A DNA stretch of 64,000 nt from Aporrectodea caliginosa (GCA_020284085.1 JACEVL010000479.1:126001-190000); one strand, 5' to 3'. Counted from the stretch's first letter, positions 13,401 to 34,204 are shown. The notes: a model not told the origin generated them from the letters alone. A program made the numbers and translations.

Positions 13401-14817
13401 CTGCAGAAATGTAAAGGAAGCAGGAGGCAAGAAACCTGTTGATGACAGATGGCAGAAATAAGATAATTGCAGAGGGAAGCGAGTAGGCTTTCAGTTGAGT
13501 GTCGTTTGGTAAACCATACACATGGGGGTAAAACGCGTGAGTTGGATTTCATATAGTCTTATATCGTAGAGAGGACTATACGTTTAGTTAATTTAGAGAT
13601 GAAAGACAGGCTAGAATCAAAACAATAACAATTATAGTGACTGCCTTTTTCACTTAGCACTTTGTCATAAACACCTATTCTTAAAGTTAAAAGTATGAAT
13701 ATTCTTAATTGATGAACATGAACTTTGCTAAATGAGATTCACTTCCATGTACAAATTCTGTCAAATACATTATAGCTAAGCGCTGATATATTACATAATA
13801 ATTTACTCACCACGTTTAATCATACATGACGTCATGCATCCATATAAATAAGCTCCACTACAATTCTGTGTCTTTCTGCATGGTATAGACCCAGCTACAG
13901 CTTAGTTTTGGTGCGCAATCAGTTGAAGCCTCGTGCCTTATATACTGGCACTATAGAAGTTGCTAATTAATTATAATTATTTCACTTTATCCAGATTTTA
14001 GAATATGTCCACCTTGGAGTCACAGGAAAGGCTTGCTTGTAAATATCAAAAATATTGCACGCACTTTACTGACAAAAACCTGCAGAAACACGGGCATTCT
14101 ATTAGTTTCATGGACTGCATGGCGTCCGATCCCGGTCAGGTATCGTGAGAGTCGGTTAGGTGTCGTGAGGGTCGGTTAGGGTCAGGTTAGGCATCGTGAG
14201 GGTCGGTAAGGGTCAGGATTAGGGTTAGTGTCGTCATTAGAAAACATGGAAAAAATGGTACATTCTGCGTAACATGCCAAAATATACCGTATAAGAACGG
14301 TTGATTGGACCAAAGATATTGTATATTAGCCTACGGTCCATGAAACTAATAGAATGCTGAAACACGTATACTTAATGATGGTCGTCATCAGCACACCAAA
14401 AAACCATGAAAGCCACGAGAACAGGTTATTTTAGCAAAACAAAGACAAAATGATGTCATTATTTACGCTTTATGCACGAGTATCGCGTGACCTACAAATG
14501 ACAATACATCAAAGGGCATCTTTTAGGACGCCACAGTTGAATCCATTTCCTCGAACCCCTAAATGATCATAACTCAGATGCTGATCACCCCTACGTGCCC
14601 GGGCTCGCCATTCAACAAACCACGGCGCTACATAAGTCAGCACAGCTAGAAAACGGTTGATGCGAGCTCTAAACATCAGCGAATATTGCAATCGACGCGG
14701 AAAACTTTCGTAACGATGGACTGAATCGGTAACGACAGGCTTCGTAAGAAATCTGAAAGCTGTGCGTTACGTTTCTAATGGTGAAAGAAACTACCTGAGA
14801 ACTTCTGCAGCGCTCAT
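1..14817 (-). CDS. smg7: SMG7 orthologue (nonsense-mediated decay factor), 3' end outside window
   Basis: SMG7 binds phosphorylated UPF1 through a 14-3-3-like domain and passes NMD targets to decay enzymes in the cytoplasm. Coding exons, high to low: 14795-14817, 11694-11725, 10188-10305, 9855-9915, 9342-9407, 8779-8857, 7906-7998, 6966-7037, 6117-6270, 4971-5053, 3976-4260, 3159-3306, 2647-2729, 1741-1807; tentatively 242-269 and 1-17. All junctions are GT-AG and phases join without a break (about 470 codons). Family-specific strings include LWNHAFKKQISTLQ, YICQDCLVHLGDI, ARYRQQIDQAQSYYRHAA and QPYNQLAILEAAKGNKLST. The phosphoserine-binding residues equivalent to human K66 and R163 are kept (K64, and R159 just after the exon 7/8 junction). 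IKVLLDWLHTDP matches the helical domain following the TPRs. The start is the first ATG, giving MSAAEVLRQAEELKEAVA like the vertebrate N terminus. The last two exons are weak: short, with only SLGF/HQ resemblance. SMG5 and SMG6 fit clearly less well. Confidence 0.95.
1430..1480. repeat. AAT/ATT microsatellite
   Basis: AAT units followed by ATT units, forming a self-complementary stretch in smg7 intron 14. The rest of 300-1740 shows no recognisable gene. Confidence 0.9.
2095..2375 (-). mobile_element. SINE-B full copy (tRNA-Asp-like head) in smg7 intron 13
   Basis: Minus-strand head: A box TAGTGTAGTGGTTAGCAT, anticodon-like GTC, B box GGGGTTCAAATCC, then a long core ending GCTTAAGGGACTG. The acceptor stem does not pair and the body extends 200 bases past the tRNA part, so it is a SINE, not a tRNA gene. 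Confidence 0.75.
3784..3905 (+). repeat. Dispersed repeat F
   Basis: AATTTGTAATGCGTGCAGGG, TCACACCAAAATGTGAATC, CAGCCACCAGGGGAAGATG. Fullest match is 19264-19395; other copies 15297-15350 and, inverted, 46324-46410. Confidence 0.65.
4380..4740 (-). mobile_element. LINE 3' end (WNSLP-type RT C terminus)
   Basis: Minus strand encodes PLPWNSLPLEHCLFPRT, then FFSHLKSVFLAV, GAPLSIFLEEAIYKC and stop, like the C terminus of CR1/L2-type ORF2, followed by a short TATATAA-containing tail. 5' truncated and without the rest of the ORF. Confidence 0.7.
4755..4824. mobile_element. Tiny (70 bp) TTAA-flanked palindromic MITE in smg7 intron 10
   Basis: TTAA at 4751-4754 and 4825-4828 flank CCCTTTAACGATGAGCA and the inverse of CCCTTTAACGACGAGCA (one mismatch). 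TTAA plus a CCC start is the piggyBac signature. A weaker relative may lie near 10050-10095. Confidence 0.7.
5640..5948 (-). mobile_element. LINE 3' end, second family
   Basis: Minus strand encodes DRAFQVSNPHAWNSLPAPIQ, then EAKSLYVLKNQLKCICY, the RT C-terminal pattern, ending near repeated ACTTACTT. Lies in smg7 intron 9. Confidence 0.7.
7090..7330 (-). mobile_element. LINE 3' end fragment
   Basis: TTATATAGTGCCCCTTCAAGA followed by ACTCAGGAATACTCC matches the 3' ends at 4380 and 21511. Confidence 0.6.
8127..8775. repeat. Diverged tandem duplication in smg7 intron 6
   Basis: 8127-8330 and 8562-8775 share, in order, AAATTCT-ACATTTA, CAGAAGGCTAT, CTGAAAGACAGTG and TATACCA. The second copy reaches the exon 6 donor. 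An open frame of 125 codons in the first copy resembles no known protein. Confidence 0.45.
10495..10760 (-). mobile_element. LINE 3' end fragment, diverged
   Basis: GTATAGTGCCCTTTAAG plus downstream similarity to the WNSLP-type 3' ends; no intact frame. Confidence 0.5.
11806..12185 (+). mobile_element. SINE-B copy interrupted by a LINE 3' end
   Basis: Head TAGTCTAGCGGTTAGCAT and B box AGGTTCAAATCCC, then a break at about 11903 where a LINE-type 3' end (ACTTTATATAG-like segment and GTAAT tail) intrudes, then the SINE-B core resumes at about 12005 and ends AAGGGACTG. Nested insertion. Confidence 0.65.
12720..13560 (-). pseudogene. Decayed LINE reverse transcriptase in smg7 intron 1
   Basis: The minus strand keeps non-LTR reverse transcriptase motifs: SAAFNTINH (near 13410, normally SAAFDTIDH) and RVPQGSILGPF (near 13264). 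They are followed by degraded sequence with stops and frameshifts. The catalytic-region Asp residues are changed to Asn. A LINE-like 3' end with a repeated GTAAT tail lies downstream at 11905-12000 in the same orientation and may belong to the same insertion. Confidence 0.8.
14117..14290 (+). repeat. Dispersed repeat E (GGTTAGG-rich)
   Basis: Tandem-like CGTGAGGGTCGGTTAGG units, then TTAGGGTTAGTGTCGTCATT, AGAAAAC and a GCATGCC-like end; shared with 32129-32250. In smg7 intron 1. Confidence 0.6.
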
Positions 14818-14879
14818 TATTCACCTCCGCTGTTAGCCAAAACACTTCGATGGCTTAGACATTTTGTAGGAGGCCATTT

Positions 14880-14888
14880 ACTTCCGGT
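14880..14888 (-). promoter_or_regulatory. ETS/GABP-type site upstream of smg7
   Basis: On the minus strand the sequence ACCGGAAGT lies about 63 bases before the smg7 ATG, followed by AATGGCC. ETS (GABPA) sites close to the start are typical of TATA-less housekeeping promoters, and no TATA box is visible here. The role is inferred from motif and position. Confidence 0.4.
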
Positions 14889-14967
14889 GTAACCGCACTC
14901 TAAAAATAGCGCAAGGCTCATAACAACGATTATCTTCTCTATGACGATTTCACGTCTCTCCATGGCG

Positions 14968-15165
14968 CTATAAAAAATAATAATAATATCTTTTCTTTAA
15001 TTAAGCGTCTGACAAACGCACTTACATGTTATGCAATTGAACAATCTTAACTACTAACAGACAGCCTGCAATACACGGCGCTAATAGCAGCCTACAAAGC
15101 AAATCCGCCCTACGGGGCTCGAACTCGGTACCTCTCGCTTTCGCTCTCTATACCATTGTCGGCGT
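14968..15165 (-). mobile_element. SINE-A copy, tail type 2
   Basis: tRNA-like head (degraded A box, B box GAGTTCGAGCCCC), core with CTTTGTAGGCTGCTATTAGCG, then tail type 2 (AGCGC...GCGCT-type hairpin, here diverged) and ATT repeats. Lies in the smg7/FAM114 intergenic region. Confidence 0.8.
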
Positions 15166-15296
15166 CGCATTTCTATCAAATATATTCGTTTTATTGAGAA
15201 AAACAATCTAAAAAATTTCAGAAATGCTAACATGAGTGATAATGGATAATAAAAGTTAATTAGAAAATTTTAAAATAAACTAGTATTATTGTTATT

Positions 15297-15350
15297 ATTA
15301 AATTTGTAACGCGCGCAAGGTCACACCGAAATGTGAATCTGAGGCGCAAA
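15297..15350 (+). repeat. Dispersed repeat F fragment
   Basis: TTTGTAACGCGCGCAAGG, TCACACCGAAATGTGAATC, GAGGCGC. Confidence 0.6.
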
Positions 15351-15621
15351 TCTTCTCTATGACGATTTCACGTATTGCTCTGGCGCTATAGTTTGTCGGC
15401 GTGACGGCGTCGCATTCCGATCAGGCACCACATACAGATCGTAATTGTAAACTTCAAACTAAAGGCTATTTCAAACTAATTAAGATTATTTACGTGCGCG
15501 CATCGTGTCAAAGTGATTGTCCAGTGTCCAGTGATGACAGTTGGAGAGAAGCTATAGCTGAAACTACAATACATCTAACGTGTGGTATGTCCTTACTATA
15601 GTTCAGAGGTGCTTTCTATTG

Positions 15622-15706
15622 ATGATAATAATAATATTATTTATTGAAACAATCCGGTTGACAAACCGCAACCGGTTACAGTGTACATTTATGCAATTGA
15701 AACAAT
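15622..15706 (-). mobile_element. SINE-A fragment, tail type 1 only
   Basis: 5'-truncated copy: ACTGTAACCGGTTGCGGTTT, hairpin, CCGGATTGTTTCAATAAA, ATT repeats. Confidence 0.75.
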
Positions 15707-15709
15707 GGC

Positions 15710-17300
15710 AACAGACTCGCGCAAATTTGAATCTATGTGACAGTTTAAAACCAACGCAGCGCCACCAACTGAAGGAAATGAGTCAACATCCATGTTCTTA
15801 ACGCGCATAGTGCTATCGCAGCGCCACCCACTGAAATGAAGTGAGTCCAGGTTATTACGAACTTCGTAACGTATAGGACTTTATCTGAGTCACCAATCGT
15901 AACGAAATGAATCTATGGCGTAACAAAATGTTGATTTAATGACATTCTGTTCTACTAGAATATAGAATGATTAAGATTAGCCTACGTTTAAATAACCATG
16001 CATATACTTTTTTGATACTTGGCATTGATATACATAGGCTGTGTGTGCACGCGCGCGCATATGTTTAGTCTATGGTTCGTACAGCTGGACGTCGTTAATG
16101 GTGCGTCATTTCATTTGATTTAATTTATTATCGCAAGTTTTTTCTTTTTCTGCAATTTGCAATGCGACCAAAATAATTTAAGTGATTGTTTTGCTGCTTG
16201 TGTTATTTATTGTTCAGCTATGTTAGTGTCCACCTGAGATTCGGTTTAGTTTGTCTCCCAATTGCATAATACACGGTCAGCTCAAAGCAACACCCTTAGG
16301 CGTGTCTATATAATTAGATCTGCGTGGAATAATATATTTGGATTTATCGTTTTGCTTGATAAAGATACAGTTTGAGGCAAATTTCTAAATATCAGCTAGG
16401 ATTTAGGACTGTACAGTCACTGGAACTGGAACTATATCTGAACTGTTCCGATGACTCGTGTATTCCAGTTTCATGATGCGCAAATTGCGTAATAGTAATT
16501 CGTGAGATGCGTAAATTCATGAGATGCGTAGATGTCCCAAAAATGAATTGGCAAAATCTACGAAGGTGTTGGGCTGTAATGCCATTACAGTCATCAGTGA
16601 CAAGATTAAAATACTTGTTAATTTAAACAATAAAAACAACAAAGCGTTAAATTCTCTATTTGCAATTAATAATAATAACTGACAATTTATATGGCGTCGT
16701 AAAAACAGCCATGCCGTTACAAGAGCGCGTCAATTTTGCATACCTTATTCAAAGTCTACCTTGGTATTGTAGACAAGTTTGAGTGACCTGAAACACAGTA
16801 CAATATAAATAGGCAACTGTAGTCAAATATAACTTTTTGGCTGCAACAGTAAACAAATTATTTTTTGTTCCTCATTTTTCAATTGTTTGACTGTGACTGC
16901 AACTGTGGCTTTAGATAGAATTTTACATAATGCAATTTTTAATCCATTTCTTGGTGGTGTATATCTGTGGCACTGGGTATTATAGCAGACTGCTAAGTAA
17001 TTTTTTTATACCATGGAGAAATGCTGTTTGACAAAATGACGTCATCAGTGTAATGTTTACAAACTAGGCACTCAAAATACATTTGCTTGTTCCTTTTCTT
17101 ATATGTTCCACCCTCATCAATTGCATGACAGAACAGAGCATTGATGAAGAGGTAGTAGGTGATAAAGTGTTGCTGCTGCAGCAAGACTGTGAAATCTAAG
17201 TAGTCTGATGCTCTCTGGAGCACTTTCACTAGTCATTTTTCATTTGTTTTAGTGACTTTGCATCCTACTGATTTGCTGCTGTATTTGACGCTCATTTCCC
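15710..17300. other. Intergenic region between smg7 and the FAM114-like gene, no gene seen
   Basis: AT-rich sequence with scattered GCGC steps (16050). No SINE, LINE protein relic or plausible exon was recognised. The FAM114 promoter should lie at its right end, where I see no TATA box. Confidence 0.4.
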
Positions 17301-17309
17301 GCTGCCTTC

Positions 17310-26569
<9,260 letters not shown>

Positions 26570-27263
26570 ATTGCAAAGGCGAAAGCCCAACCTAACATCG
26601 ATATGGTTTTTGTTATAGACCAGGACTGACGGACTGGTGTTCATTTTGTGATAGCAAGCTAACAAGTATCTGTCAACGTCACAGTTTCTCAAAGCAGTAG
26701 TTTTTGTGCATTGTTATGAGTTAGTTGTGAAATAAGGTTAACTGTTTATAGTGTTGATGACAATCTTCTGCACGATTTTTCGTTCAAGAACATAGAGGTG
26801 TGGAAAAGATGTCCAACCTTGCATGCAGTTGCTGTGTCGGCTTTTTCCCATGTCTAAGCCAAAATTTATTAAAATTTTTAATAGGCATACAAAGGAAAGG
26901 GATAGGTGTGTGCAAAATCAAGGAAGGTATACTTAAAACTGCAGTTTCATACTAAATCAGTCTTATGTGAATGGGTGTAGAATTTAACTAAGGGAGATTT
27001 TTATCAAGGTGACTAAGAAGTGATTTCCTAAAGCAATTATGCAAAGGGCCATGTAACAGTAGCTTATTGCGAAGAACATGATTTACGCTCAATCTCAGAA
27101 GTTCCAAGGAGTCTCAAATTACACTTGACCATTATATTCAACCAGGTAGACTTGATTATAAATTGCACCTGTTAAGGTAAAAAATGATATTTCGTCATGT
27201 TAAAATTCTAACTTATCCATATACGGGTTCGTCGAAAGTACAAAGCACTTTGTGATGATGAGC

Positions 27264-27269
27264 AATAAA
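27264..27269 (+). terminator. Candidate poly(A) signal of the FAM114-like gene
   Basis: AATAAA about 695 bases past the stop codon. Between 26570 and 28632 I see no gene, only 3' UTR-like AT-rich sequence. Another AATAAA-like site may be the one used. Confidence 0.3.
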
Positions 27270-28331
27270 GTATGTGGAGATTAGTGATCCATGTATTGTG
27301 TTAATAAACTGGTGCTCTTGGCTGTTTTTGGGAGTGGTAGAAGTACAGCTATGATTAAGCTGTAGGTTGGAAAAATTTCTAAACAATTGTCGAGTCACTC
27401 GTGACACTTATCCGCTGCATGCCTGTGCTACGATTATTTACCGATAATGTGCCATGGTCTTGGGACTATAGGCACAAGTAGTACATCTGAAATGCATAGC
27501 TGTGTCAAGAGTGCAAATTTGAAGAAACAAATTCACCAAGCATGTGACCCATAACCAGGCATAGGGTTGCAGTAACTGGCCCTCCGGTCACAAATGTTAA
27601 GTTAATCCTGGCACAGATTAGCATTGTCCAGACATCTGAATATTCATCAAGTAAAGTAGTCAAAGACCATTAAACCTTCCATTTTATTTCAGTTCTCTTT
27701 TACACAAATTTTATGACAAAAACTTAAATACATCAGTATTTTAAAATGGTCACATCAGTATTTTCAAAAGGCTGTTTTACAATTTTTAAGTCTAGGAAAG
27801 ACAGTGAAAGCAACAAATTAGCATTTAAAACACTTTGGGCAAGTTCAATCATCACTACCTAAACATGTTGCCAACCTCAATCGGAAAAATGTTGGCAGAC
27901 ATTGTATGAATAGTATTTACAAATATATATATAGGTTATGTCTAATTAAGTTCTCATTTATTTTATTCATGGGGTTAAATGGTATTTAAGCTTAAGCAAA
28001 AACAAGTGCCCCAATCCCACCACAAGCCAATCTTGCCCTACACGTTACACAACTTGGCAATTAATTTTGCGTTTCACAAGACATCGAACCCCAGACAGAG
28101 ACGAAACGTGTCTTGTAATCAACCATGTTACGCTGACTTATGTACAGTAGCATGCTGTGTTTATACATGTGTAGTAACATATTTTTAGAGGTGTTGTATT
28201 TAAGCAATGACATTAAAACTTTGGTAGTGGATAAACTGAAATGGCTCAAATAAATCATTGACCTACTAACCTACTACGAGTGTTTTTTCAAGTCTCTCTG
28301 CTGATTGGTAGGTGCAGAGAGACGTAATATT

Positions 28332-28337
28332 TTTATT
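28332..28337 (-). terminator. Candidate poly(A) signal of the BACURD-type KCTD gene
   Basis: TTTATT on the plus strand, that is AATAAA on the minus strand, about 300 bases past the stop codon. Assigned by position only. Confidence 0.35.
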
Positions 28338-28632
28338 TACCTAACACTGTAACAGAGATTCCTGACAAGATGCTACAGAATGTGAAAAGGAAACTTAGCA
28401 GACATTCCAAACTCTGCATACACACAATTTTAAGAAATGCCGGAATCAAGCCTCCAAAAATTGCCGAAATGACTTTGAGCATGAATTTTACTGGGTGACC
28501 GTGCGCCACTTCGAGATAAGCACAGGACAACTCGGTACATACGAATGGCACACGACAACAAGCGAAGACGGTTCACAAACGAAAGCCCAACTCGCAGCGA
28601 CTTGGAGTTGAACGCCCGCTTGGAAACACTAG

Positions 28633-31600
28633 TCACTTTCTTCGTGACGTGGAGGCGCCGCGATCGTTTCGGGAATCAGAACGGTCTTCCAGCTCGTCGT
28701 CGCTGACGTTGTCCGTTGCCTTCGGGTTGTGCTTTGTTGCCTGCATCAGTTCAGCATCTGGTCGGCAGTCACGGTTCTCGTACAGAAGGATGTTCAGCGT
28801 TTCCTCGTATATCCTTGCCTCGGGAAACTCAACCTGTGCATTATGGAGATTTTTATTGACAAAATTATGCAGGAAATCCTCATTTTGGGGTTGTCAATAG
28901 CAAAGCATTTAGGCTGAATAAAAGTGTTGCTTCGACGAGTAACAAAAACGTTTTCTGAGCAATGAGCATGCATTAACTCCTATGTCACACTGTTAGATTA
29001 ACTATGTGTAAGTTGATTAAGCTGACATGTGGCACATTTTCAGTGTACTTTTGTAATATTAACTTGCACTTAATAGAACATCATATAATAATAATAAGCA
29101 AGTGACTAAAAAGACTGACAGATAATGACAAACAGATCAAAAACAGAAATCACATATACTCAGCTGAATAATCATCAATTCAAGTTTCAAGACATCTCCA
29201 AAGTTAGCAATGTATGTATGTGTGCATGTACCAAAACACTAACGTTTAACATATAAATATGTAACATATATGTCATGAATCTGAAACCTTTCACGAGTGT
29301 GCATACAGTTGTCACGAAAAACAGAAGGAGTCGTACCTTTGTGTGTTTTTTGTCCGTGCCATAGACAATGGAGGTGCAGCAGACCTCGGAAATCTTCTGC
29401 CCATGACCAAAGAATGACCAGCAGCAGATTTCCTGGCTACCAATGACGTCTTTGATGAAGAGAATTCGTCCATTGAACCGCAACGACAGTTTATCAAACA
29501 ATTCAACGTTCTTGAGCAGATTGTCATCCGAGTTACTGACAATTTAAGACAAACACGGTCAGATTGCCATCCAAGTTACTGACAGTTTAAGAGAAAAGTG
29601 TTTCTTCATAAGACAAAATCAAACCTAGTTAGTGTTTACAAAATTTATTTTAAAATATTCCAGAAACAGGCCCCATGCTAGATGCATAGGTACAATACCA
29701 CGTTGACACTGCCCAACCCACATAAAAATCTTTAATTTTTGCACTGGGAGAAAAGCAGACAATAAGTACATCATGCACCTCCTGGTAATGAGCACATTTC
29801 ACATTGGCAGTAATCTTAGCAACTTTCCAAAAAAACATAACCCCCTCCCCAGTTCATGTATAATCCAGTGTGCAATAATTAACCCAGCAAAATTAGGTGT
29901 TGTTGCCATATAAACTAGATGGCTATAAAAACATACATTTATATTCATAGTATCCTGAAGACTTCAAGGCATTAAGCAACTGTGGGATTAAAATCCGAAG
30001 CAAAGCTATAAATACAAGAACGGGCATTTTATAAGATTTATTGCCTATATAATAACTTACTTCTAGCTGGATATGATTTATGACCCATTGCTCGTAATTA
30101 CTTTGACTGAATTTTACTAATTACCAAACAATGATTAATCAATTACCTTGTGTATGAATACTTGTTGTTGTGACGGTTGCACAGTAGTTTTACAACTGGC
30201 TACAAACATAAATCAGAGAGTATAATGGTAAGTTGCATCATAAGCATTTTTCAAAATCTTCAGAGCAATTAAAGCAGAACAAACAGTAACAATTAAGGCA
30301 AAGGATTCAACACTCTCACACAAAGCCAGCAATCCAACAACATGGCACCTTTTCAACTTGCACTGATATAAATAAAGTACAGTGCTTGCCAGCAACATAT
30401 CCACAGTGCCAGACGAATTTTACTGAAGAAAGCTTCAGCATTACTAGACACTACAAGTGACCACAGAAGCCATCAAACACACTGCAGCTTCATAAATAGG
30501 CATCAACAGTGCTGCAACCAGGCATACCTTTGCCGTAGATGAGATCAGAGTCTGTTCTTCCTTCTGTGATGTTATGAGTGGAACGCGACAGATTGGTTCC
30601 AGTTCCTGCTGGTTCTTTAGCTGCGATTCAATGATCGCCGACAACTCCTGAATCAGGTAGAACTTAGCTTCCTTCTGCAGCTCAAGAAGTTCGCGCTTAG
30701 TCTCCGGAAGAGGAACGCTGCCATCGCGAAGAAAACTCAGAATCGTCCCAAAGTGTTTTCCACAGCGATCAATGAGCACCCAGCCTAAAAACAATTGAAA
30801 CTTCATGTTTTATACTGTAGTAAACGGTAAGTTAAGGTGACACATGATAAGGTAATTGCTCATTTATTATATAACTTTATTAAGTTTAATTAGACTTGGA
30901 CACATGGTCACAACTCTCATCAACATTAATTAGGTCTGAATCTACCTCAAGCCAATGCGTAGCAACCCTGGACAAGTTGCTGACCCACAAGTGTCTGTGA
31001 GAAAGGCAACGGGAAACCACCTCACTCATCTCATACCCAGGTGGCATAAAAGCCGATGAACCTGCCTTCTGGTAGAGAACTTATCATCATCATGTATTAT
31101 TTGTTAACCATTCAGTTACTAGTCAAGTGTGACTGTTTGTATTTCATTTATCAAGACTTGTCGCTATCCCTGATAAGAAGCCAAGGCCATAAATTTTATT
31201 AACACAAGTTTTCATTTTCCTTACCCTCAGCATGCATGGGTGGGTGGACAATATTGTGTTTACTATCTCATCTTCCCACATCAGAAAACAAGTTAAAATG
31301 AATTGGGATTACGCGGGCATGGTGGCCGATTGGCTAGAGCGCTTGGCCTGTAACGCAGAGAGTACGGGATAGAGCCTCCACTCGGCGATTAATTACTGTG
31401 TAGACCTTGAGCAATTGTGAGTGAAGAATCACAAATGGCCGATGTTCTGTCGTATGGTCATGTACACTTCTAAGCTTTGGATGAAGGTTAATATCAAGTG
31501 CATACTGTATTTTACAATGGGATTGTGTTCTATAAACAGAGGTGGCGCCAGGGGGGCTAAGCCCCTAAATGCGGCTCACCCCCAAAACATGGGAAATCAC

Positions 31601-33002
31601 TGCAAATCACAAGGAAGAGGGGACAAAAGGGAAGGTTTTGGAGCTTTAGCCCCCCAAACCTGAAATCCTCGTGCCAGCACTGTCTATAAATAGATTATAT
31701 TTCCTATTCATGTCCATGATCACATTTTATCAGAAACTGCCACATAGTGAGGCATGTAATAGCAGCTTCCAGTGTATAAATACTGTCTGTTTATAATAAC
31801 CAGATAAAACAACCATTTTGGCCACATTAATGAATGCTGTTCACAGATTAAGCTGACTAATTAAGTCATTGTTATCTTGAAATGTTTGTTGATCTAAAAG
31901 GCTTTTATTTTTGAAGTGAAATCTTCACATAATCAATTTATCATGACGACAATGATAGTGACAATGATGATCCTTGACTGCTAGAATTTAACATTTCGTG
32001 ATATTTAACATTCTGGATATTAATTAATTGGTTCAGAAGTGAGCAGATTTAGTGGGATACTTAACAGAGGGCAAGCTTATAGTATCAGGGACTGAGGGAT
32101 ATAGTGCATAAGTTTACTGGTGTCATGTGTAGCCGTTAGGGTCAGGTTAGGCGTCGTCAGAGTCGGTTAGGATCAGGGTTAGGGTTAGTGTCGTCATTAG
32201 AAAACCTGGTACCATCGGGCGTCCGCGCAGCATGCCCAGAGATACTGTACAATCCTTCAGCCCACGATATAAGTTTGCCTAACAGAGTGGGTGCGGGCCG
32301 AATACCGAAACCCGAATCCCCGAAAGGAATTGTGGCCAGATCCCCAAAATTGATTTTCTAAGTCCGACTCGAATGAATATAATTAACAAATACACTTTTG
32401 AATAGGCAGTATATCGATATATCAAGGCTACGCTAGGTCTTTGTCAGGTTTACAATTTAACTTTGAATAGCTTGGCCGCTTTCTATAAAACTGTTTTCGG
32501 GAAATCGGGGTTTTGTCTGTTTTCAGCGTTTACGGGGATTCGGGCTGACCCCAACAGAGTACTCTCTGCGCTTAGCTTTAGAGCAACGTTTTATTGTAAG
32601 CTGTCTGTTCTGTTAGTAGTTAAGATTTCAATTGCATAACATGTAAATGTACAGCGCAGTGCGTTTGTCAGGCGCTTATTAAAGAAAAGATATTATTATT
32701 ATTATTATATTTAGAAATTTGGAGTTTTTACGATTTCGACCTAGTTCGCTGGTCTAGAAAGAAGTTTCTACTTCAACAAAGTAGAACAACGAACAGAGAC
32801 TTGACAAAATAGACATATCCGTACCATCAGCGTCAGTAAGAACTTCCATTCGGCCACTAAACATGGCTCTCAGCATATTGTCATGTTTCGTGAGGGTGCC
32901 TATGGTAGTGTTATACAGAGCACCTCCGACGTTCAACTTCACGTATTTCGTTGTGTTGCCTTTGATAAACGTACGCGTTTCGCCAGCCTGAGCAGACATC
33001 AT
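28633..33002 (-). CDS. BACURD-type KCTD protein (KCTD10/KCTD13/TNFAIP1-like CUL3 adaptor), complete
   Basis: Five coding exons: 32825-33002, 30528-30784, 30147-30199, 29337-29535, 28633-28833; 888 bases, 295 codons plus stop, phases consistent, GT-AG ends. Family members are CUL3 ubiquitin-ligase adaptors that target RhoA and affect actin and cell migration. The BTB/T1 domain spans about residues 20-122 ([52 protein letters not shown]). The conserved C-terminal half includes [65 protein letters not shown] and [19 protein letters not shown]. Vertebrate members are 313-329 residues; this one has a shorter N terminus and tail. I chose the ATG at 33002 because no ATG lies upstream in frame before a stop at about 33069. 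The second ATG (32999) would do equally well. A pre-duplication orthologue of the three vertebrate genes is most likely. Confidence 0.95.
31313..31425 (+). mobile_element. SINE-C copy (third tRNA-like family)
   Basis: Head TGGCCGATTGGCTAGAGCG, CTTGGCCTGTAACGCAGAG, degraded B box, then ATTACTGTGTAGACCTTGAG and CAATTG. Lies upstream of KCTD exon 2, in its first intron. Confidence 0.6.
31540..31690. repeat. Possible MITE, GGTGGCGCCAGGGGGGCTAA end
   Basis: Starts with GGCGCCAGGGGGGCTAAGCC and closes with GCCCCCCAAACC...GTGCCAGCAC, a loose inverted pair. Single copy here. In KCTD intron 1. Confidence 0.35.
32129..32250 (+). repeat. Dispersed repeat E (GGTTAGG-rich)
   Basis: GTTAGGGTCAGGTTAGGCGT, then TTAGGGTTAGTGTCGTCATT, AGAAAACCTGGTACC, GCAGCATGCCC. 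Confidence 0.6.
32592..32708 (+). mobile_element. SINE-A fragment, tail type 2, next to the KCTD gene
   Basis: 5'-truncated: core end CTGTCTGTTCTGTTAGTAG, then AGCGCAGTGCGTTTGTCAGG, AAAGAAAAG and ATT repeats. Confidence 0.8.
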
Positions 33003-33069
33003 CGGCAGTTTTTCGTTCAATGAAGCCAGGATTTCGTTTATATTTACTACGTCCAAAACAGATTTTTAC

Positions 33070-34190
33070 CTAAATAATAAAAAATTAAGATTACAATCCC
33101 ACTTCAATGGACTTTTAAACCACGAATGATACAATATTCTGTAAAGATTCTACAGCAATTATTGTTGGCGTGAAATGCAGCGCCATCTAGTAAATGACTG
33201 CAATGTTAATATCATAGTTGCTACTAAAGTTATTAATTATTTTTTAAAGTTACTATATGCAAATGTGATTAAATATGACAAAATATTAAACAGCTAAGGT
33301 CAATTATATTAGACTATACATCAATACATGCAAGCAATTAGTGCAAATTTTTCTAGCATTTGGCAAAGGCAATAAAGACAAATTGAGGAGCCGTCCAACC
33401 AGTAATTTTAATACGGTGATTTTTAATCAAAACGATTTATAGAAGTGAAGTTTCTTTAGCTTTTTCTTGAAAGTGCGACAGAGGGAACCACCTTTTCGCC
33501 AGATTGTAAACCAGAAACCAGAAACCCAAACCGGACCAAAGGACAAACACAGATTTAATTTCTACATTTATTTAGCTCGAAATTCAAGTGCATAAGCCTA
33601 AATTAAATTTTTTTGTGAAAGGTTACTTCTGAATTATCAGCGTCATACATATCTGGAAATGCATTTATCTATTCTCAGCATCTGTACAGCACCTCCAAGT
33701 TCGGCGAAAAAGCCTTCCTTACAAAGTCTATGAACTCAAGCACTAGGTGGCGATAGTGCCCAGTATTATAGATATGAGTGCTCAATTGCATACTCTCTGT
33801 AAAATCCTGACTTATTAATCATGCAGCAATGACGTACATTGGAATCCAGTGAATTCTATTAATAGTTAATATTGATAATCTAATTATAGACAGAATAGAA
33901 TTATAGAATAGTCTAATTATAGACATCAGCTTTGGATTTAAGCTGGCGACTTGGTAATGGTAAATTTTAATTCTATAGTGCTCTTATTTATTATTTATTT
34001 AAGAAAACGAATCATAGCTCTCCAACGAGAATAGTGTAGTCTCGACAAGAATCAATGAACAATTTCATAAAATGTTTAAATGTTTTAATGCTGAAATTAT
34101 AATTTAAATTTCTACCAAAATCTTCACTTTTAGAATCACATTTCTAAATTGTTTCACAAATAGGCTACTCCTCTAATTTGAAAGTAAGCC
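33070..34190. other. Unassigned AT-rich sequence upstream of the KCTD coding start
   Basis: No gene or known repeat recognised. A minus-strand acceptor-like TTTATTATTTAG ends at about 33071, so a noncoding 5' exon may lie further upstream. Confidence 0.35.
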
Positions 34191-34204
34191 TATTGAAATT
34201 TTGC

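Noticed and set aside
14140..14230. Interstitial telomere repeat
   Set aside because: GGTTAGG words are irregular and belong to a longer dispersed repeat also found at 32129.
33003..33056. N-terminal extension of the KCTD protein from a TTG
   Set aside because: No ATG in the extension, and a stop lies just upstream in frame; the ATG at 33002 is sufficient.
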